From NCBI GenBank assembly GCA_030524455.1, contig JAUNGT010000028.1, positions 1 to 40,554 on the forward strand: a stretch of 40,554 nucleotides of DNA, in the 5' to 3' direction. A model generated the notes under the pieces. It ran no database searches and was not told the DNA's origin. It saw nothing but the letters and a program-made list of their open reading frames with translations. The stretch comes from Eubacteriales bacterium. Its GTDB lineage: Bacteria > Bacillota > Clostridia > Lachnospirales > Lachnospiraceae. This document shows, one piece after another, positions 36,745 to 40,554 of this stretch (within the stretch, counting starts at the first letter, position 1; each line of letters opens with the position of its first letter). The position numbers were made by a program, and so were the translations under genes.

Positions 36745-38139
36745 TTACAGCTCGCAGTTTTTTACGGTGCGGGGGAAGGCCTCCACGTCGCGGATGTTGC
36801 CCATGCCGGTCAGATACATCACGCAGCGTTCAAAGCCCAGGCCGTAGCCTGCGTGGCGCGCGGAGCCGTAACGGCGCAGATCCAGATAGAACTGATAGGA
36901 TTCCTTGTCCAGCTTAAGCTCCTCCATGCGCTTCTCCAGAAGCTCCAGGTTGTCCTCCCTCTGGCTTCCGCCGATGATCTCACCGATGCCGGGCACCAGG
37001 CAGTCCATCGCGGCAACGGTCTTTCCGTCCTCATTGAGCTTCATGTAGAAGGCCTTGATCTCCTTGGGATAATCCGTCACAAACACCGGGCGCTTGTAAA
37101 TCTTTTCCGTCAGGTAGCGCTCGTGCTCCGTCTGCAGGTCGCAGCCCCAGTACACCTTAAAGTCAAACTCGTCGTTGTGCTCCTTCAAAAGCTCCACGGC
37201 CTCCGTGTAGGTCACATGGCCGAAATCTGAGGAAAGCACATGATTCAGGCGCTCCAGCAGCCCCTTGTCCACAAAGCTGTTGAAAAACGTCATCTCCTCG
37301 GGCGCATTCTCCAGCACATAGCGGATGATATATTTCAGCATGGACTCCGCCAGCACCATGTCGTCCTTCAGATCCGCAAAGGCAATCTCCGGCTCGATCA
37401 TCCAAAACTCCGCCGCATGACGGGTGGTGTTGGAATTTTCCGCCCGGAAGGTGGGGCCGAAGGTGTAAATGTTTTTGAAGGCCATGGCAAAGGTCTCGCC
37501 GTTTAACTGGCCGCTCACGGTCAGGTTGGTGGGCTTGCCGAAAAAGTCCTTTGAGTAGTCCACCGTTCCGTCCTCATTCCTGGGGACATTCTCCAGATCC
37601 AGCGTGGTCACCTGGAACATCTCGCCCGCGCCCTCCGCGTCGCTTCCGGTGATCAGGGGCGTATGCACATAGACAAAGCCTCTCTCCTGGAAAAACTGAT
37701 GAATCGCATAGGCGATCAGCGAGCGAACCCTGAAAACCGCCTGGAAGGTGTTGGTGCGGGGCCTCAGATGGGGAATGGTGCGCAGGTACTCAAAGCTGTG
37801 CCGCTTTTTCTGGAGCGGATAATCCGGGCCGCACGCCCCCTCCAGCACCACCTCGTCCGCCTGCATCTCAAAGGGCTGCTTTGCGCCGGGGGTGGACACG
37901 ATCTGTCCGGTCACAATCACGGCAGCTCCCACGCCAATCTTTGCGATATCCGCATAATTGCCCAGCCGGTCCGCCGCATACACAACCTGAAGAGGCTCAA
38001 AAAAGGTGCCGTCGTTCACAACCAGAAAGCCGAAATTCTTGGAATCGCGGTTGCTTCTCACCCAACCGCCCACTGTCACCTTCTGTCCGGCAAACCTTTC
38101 CTTTTCCCTGAATAACTCCTTGATGCTTGTCAGCTCCAT
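36745..38139 (-). CDS. asnS: Asparaginyl-tRNA synthetase
   Basis: A 464-residue class IIb synthetase of normal length that charges tRNA-Asn. The N-terminal OB-fold anticodon-binding domain (about 15-105) shows [20 protein letters not shown]. The catalytic domain carries motif 2 ([20 protein letters not shown]) and motif 3 ([20 protein letters not shown]), ending [16 protein letters not shown] lies 5 bases before the ATG. The gap of 84 bases to the upstream gene is too short for a T-box, and none is seen. Confidence 0.97.
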   Translation of the reverse strand: MELTSIKELFREKERFAGQKVTVGGWVRSNRDSKNFGFLVVNDGTFFEPLQVVYAADRLGNYADIAKIGVGAAVIVTGQIVSTPGAKQPFEMQADEVVLEGACGPDYPLQKKRHSFEYLRTIPHLRPRTNTFQAVFRVRSLIAYAIHQFFQERGFVYVHTPLITGSDAEGAGEMFQVTTLDLENVPRNEDGTVDYSKDFFGKPTNLTVSGQLNGETFAMAFKNIYTFGPTFRAENSNTTRHAAEFWMIEPEIAFADLKDDMVLAESMLKYIIRYVLENAPEEMTFFNSFVDKGLLERLNHVLSSDFGHVTYTEAVELLKEHNDEFDFKVYWGCDLQTEHERYLTEKIYKRPVFVTDYPKEIKAFYMKLNEDGKTVAAMDCLVPGIGEIIGGSQREDNLELLEKRMEELKLDKESYQFYLDLRRYGSARHAGYGLGFERCVMYLTGMGNIRDVEAFPRTVKNCEL

Positions 38140-38180
38140 GCTCTCTCTCCTCTCTGGGCCAAATCAACTCACATTCTCAC

Positions 38181-38205
38181 GCCTCAAACGTCAGGTGTTT
38201 GAGGC
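38181..38205 (-). other. Hairpin between the PPIase lipoprotein gene and asnS
   Basis: GCCTCAAAC and GTTTGAGGC form a perfect 9-bp stem with a 7-base loop. No T run follows on the minus strand, so it may protect or process the transcript and is not a clear terminator. Confidence 0.5.
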
Positions 38206-38223
38206 TGCTCTGAACCGTAACGA

Positions 38224-39510
38224 TTACTCCGTCTCGCTTTCTGTCTCCGTATTCTCTGCGGAAGCCCCGGCCGCAGTCTCCGTCTCCCCGGCAGTCTCCT
38301 CCGCAGTCTCCGTCTCAGCTGCCTCCGTCCCGGCAGTCTCCGTCTCCTCTGCGTCCACGTCGGTCACCACCGCGTTCTCGCGCAGATACTCCGTCACCTT
38401 TTCGGTCATCACATATTCCCGATAACCCTTGAGCTCACTGCCCAGAGCCTCCTTGTAGGCATCCAGGGAATCGTAGCCGTAGTCGGTAGCCTTGGTCTCC
38501 AGATCTGCCTCCATCTCCTCGTCGGAAACCGTCAGTCCTTCCTTCTCCGCGATGGCCTGCAGCATCAGCACCTGCTCCGTAGCCTGTCTTGCGGAATTCT
38601 GAAGCTCCTCCTCGTACTGCTCCTCATCCATGCCGTAGCTGTACTGCATGAAGGTCGCCAGATCCACCCCGTACATGCTTGCCGCATAGGTCAGGTTGTT
38701 GACCAGACGGTCATAGTAGCGCTCCACCATCGCCTCCGGATCCTGCTTCACCGTCGTGTTTTCAAGCGCCGCAGCCAGGACCTTCGTCTCCACCTCGGAA
38801 TCGTGCGTTCTCTGTGCGGATTCCAGCAGGTTATTGTATACATAATCCCGGTACTCGTCCACGGTGGAAACGCCCTCGATCCCTCTGTCCGCCACGAACT
38901 CGTCGTTTAATTCCGGCACGGTTTCCTCATAGATCGCGTTCACAGTCACGGTGAACACTACTGCCTGCCCCGCCAGCTCCTCGTTGGAGTAATCCTCCGG
39001 GAAGGTCAGGTTCAGATCCTTGATCTCGTTTTTCTTCATGCCCACGATCCCTTCCTCGAAGCCGTCGATGAAGGTATTGGAGCCCAGCGTCAGATCATAG
39101 CTGTCGGAGGAGCCGCCGTCGAAGGTCTCTCCGTCCTTCTTGCCCACATACTTGATGTTGACCACGTCGCCGTCCTGCGCCGGACGGTCAACCTCGACCT
39201 TTTCCTTATTATTCTCCAGCATGTTCTGGATATACTCGTCCACCATCTCGTCGGTCACATTGACTCTCTCCGCAGTGACCTCCAGGCCCTTGTACTCGCC
39301 CAGTTCCACATAGTCGCCCACATTCAGATTATCCAGATAAGCCTCGTCGGGATACACCTTCTCCTCGCTCTCGGTCTCCGCCGCAGACTCGGTCTCCGTC
39401 ACTGCCGTGCTCTCTGCCGTCGTGCTTTCCTGCGCGTCCTTCTGGCCGCAGCCTGCCAGAAGCAGGGCGGACAGGGAGACGGCCGTTACAGCCGTTACAA
39501 ATTTCTTCAT
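38224..39510 (-). CDS. Trigger-factor-like FKBP-type PPIase lipoprotein
   Basis: A 428-residue secreted lipoprotein. The signal sequence ends in LLAGC (Cys21), followed by a Ser/Thr/Glu linker. An FKBP-type prolyl isomerase domain (about 100-200) contains GDVVNIKYVGKKDGETFDGG and GSNTFIDGFEEGIVGMKKNE. A trigger-factor C-terminal helical domain (about 205-385) follows, then an acidic low-complexity tail of Glu/Thr/Ala repeats. The ribosome-binding N-domain of cytoplasmic trigger factor is absent. It probably folds exported proteins at the membrane surface. GAGGAG lies 9 bases before the ATG; promoter at 39566-39594. Confidence 0.9.
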   Translation of the reverse strand: MKKFVTAVTAVSLSALLLAGCGQKDAQESTTAESTAVTETESAAETESEEKVYPDEAYLDNLNVGDYVELGEYKGLEVTAERVNVTDEMVDEYIQNMLENNKEKVEVDRPAQDGDVVNIKYVGKKDGETFDGGSSDSYDLTLGSNTFIDGFEEGIVGMKKNEIKDLNLTFPEDYSNEELAGQAVVFTVTVNAIYEETVPELNDEFVADRGIEGVSTVDEYRDYVYNNLLESAQRTHDSEVETKVLAAALENTTVKQDPEAMVERYYDRLVNNLTYAASMYGVDLATFMQYSYGMDEEQYEEELQNSARQATEQVLMLQAIAEKEGLTVSDEEMEADLETKATDYGYDSLDAYKEALGSELKGYREYVMTEKVTEYLRENAVVTDVDAEETETAGTEAAETETAEETAGETETAAGASAENTETESETE

Positions 39511-39565
39511 AATAAAAATCTCCTCGTCTTTTCTGAAATACAATGCTTACAATGCAATATCTCGC

Positions 39566-39594
39566 ATTTTAGCACATTTTTTACGCGGATACAA
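39566..39594 (-). promoter_or_regulatory. Promoter of the PPIase lipoprotein gene
   Basis: On the minus strand, -35 TTGTAT (39589-39594) and extended -10 TGCTAAAAT (TAAAAT at 39566-39571) have a 17-base spacer. Confidence 0.65.
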
Positions 39595-39654
39595 GAGCGG
39601 AGCGAGAGTTTGTTATTATCCGCAGGCCTGTGTTGAGTTTCAGAATAACTCTCC

Positions 39655-40554
39655 TTAAAAATTATCTTTAGGCAACATAAATATACCTATTCCCACAGCT
39701 ACCGCAAAAAAGAATCCGCAACTTAATAAAATTATATAAAAATACCTTTCCCATAATACTCCTATTACAACAGGCAGACTTATGCTTACAATATTTGAAA
39801 TTGCATCCAGTAACCCCAGTACTATAGGAGCATTTTTAGAACCATTTTGCAGCTCAATACAATCATACAAATATCCAAATGAAATTGGTGCGAACATATC
39901 TTTCAACAGTGAAATACAATATCCTGCCAAAAAAATATTTACACTGCCAGACATTAAAAACAAACATACTGAAATTATATCAAATCCAACATCGATCAAA
40001 TAAATTTTTTTCGCCGTGCTCCTCTTGCTATATATGTAAGTATAAAAGAGCCGATACAATTAATAATTGTAAAAACAGCAGTGTAATTTAAAAAAGAATA
40101 CAATTCAACCTTTTTTTGCAATGCCAATAATGGTATAAATTTTAAGATAATTGCATAAACGACAGAGGAAATTTCAAACAATAATAGTACCCCAAAAAAT
40201 TTATTTTTTATAATTTTTTTCAGTTCGTTCAGGTAATCTTTTAAAAAAATTTTTTCTTGAATTTCCTGCTTTATATTTCCCGTTTTCCCAATTTGTAATG
40301 CGCAAATCATTGTTATCAAAAAACCGCCCGACAAAATCCCATACAAAAAATCTATACCGACTTTTTGTATAATAAAGCTGCTTAAAAATGTGCTTATTGC
40401 TATACCACCATATAAAAAAACATCGCGTACCGCAAAATATTTGCTTCTTTCTTTTGAAGGAACAGACAGATTAACAGAATTTCCAATCGAATAATTAAAC
40501 CTAAGATAAACACAAAAGTAGAACTACATTTTGATGCCTATATTCTGCCTGAAC
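39655..40554 (-). pseudogene. Decayed MFS transporter, AT-rich, runs off the window
   Basis: Two overlapping minus-strand frames (40346 down to 39996, then down to 39655) read together as the C-terminal two thirds of a major facilitator transporter with many hydrophobic helices (FFGVLLLFEISSVVYAIILK, ISLPVVIGVLWERYFYIILL). They are in different frames. Reading continues if the ribosome slips back one base at the A7 run (40005-40011): ARGARRKK joins IYLIDVGFD. Upstream the frame can be followed through RFNYSIGNSVNLSVPSKERS to an in-frame TAG at 40524-40526. Base composition is far more AT-rich than all neighbours, which suggests acquisition from another genome. It could also be a sequencing error at the A7 run. 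Confidence 0.65.

Noticed and set aside
38140..38223. T-box leader of asnS
   Set aside because: The gap is only 84 bases, with one plain 9-bp hairpin and no T-box sequence or terminator/antiterminator pair.
40405..40425. Second frameshift in the MFS remnant at an A7/T7 run
   Set aside because: Careful counting gives seven A residues at 40414-40420, and the frame VRDVFLYGGIA reads through without a break.

Overview
The window looks like a chromosomal segment from a spore-forming, anaerobic gut Lachnospiraceae-type Firmicute (Clostridia). Reasons: a Clostridia-style F-type ATP synthase operon with two small AtpI/AtpZ-type genes at its head, pyruvate formate-lyase fermentation genes, MecA, a CwlD-type amidase, an SH3 plus GH18 spore-type hydrolase, a SleB-type wall hydrolase, strong AGGAGG ribosome binding sites, and a GC content that by eye is 55-60 %. 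The genus cannot be fixed from the sequence alone. Almost all genes lie on the minus strand.

Layout. 1-800: queT behind a sigma-A promoter and a preQ1-I riboswitch. 802-8438 (minus): MoxR ATPase, DUF58 protein, membrane protein with a DUF4129-like tail, a small unknown protein, a METTL25-like methyltransferase and a large anchored propeller protein with a degenerate C39-like domain. 8540-15707 (minus): the complete ATP synthase operon in the order atpZ-like, atpI-like, atpB, E, F, H, A, G, D, C. The c subunit carries the full set of Na+ ligands. 15971-17314 (plus): a DUF402 protein and an ATC-hydrolase family protein, followed by a nine-unit palindromic tandem repeat array. 17993-21836 (minus): sua5/tsaC-type gene, rpiB, upp, dCMP deaminase and a PcsB-like coiled coil fused to a SleB hydrolase domain. 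22097-25105 (minus): cwlD, the GH18 protein and a small unknown gene. 25729-26502 (plus): mecA.

26597-29137 (minus) is the most unusual locus. Pyruvate formate-lyase is split into three cistrons with separate ribosome binding sites: a 684-residue catalytic body without the glycyl radical domain, a 66-residue Cys-rich protein resembling the start of that domain, and an 80-residue stand-alone glycyl radical domain. 29468-33132 (minus): DUF1858 redox protein, a small membrane protein, uppP, a patatin-like lipase and a PLP aminotransferase. 33254-34216 (plus): ROK sugar kinase. 34318-39510 (minus): a CobS homologue with altered motif residues, a DUF3048 lipoprotein, asnS and a secreted trigger-factor-like PPIase lipoprotein. 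From about 39.6 kb the composition drops to very AT-rich, and the window ends inside a decayed MFS transporter that looks foreign.

Two repeat families need attention: the palindromic array at 17331-17840, and a roughly 190-bp structured repeat present twice in opposite orientation, at 21909-22095 and 36441-36631. No tRNA, rRNA, CRISPR array or complete insertion sequence was seen.
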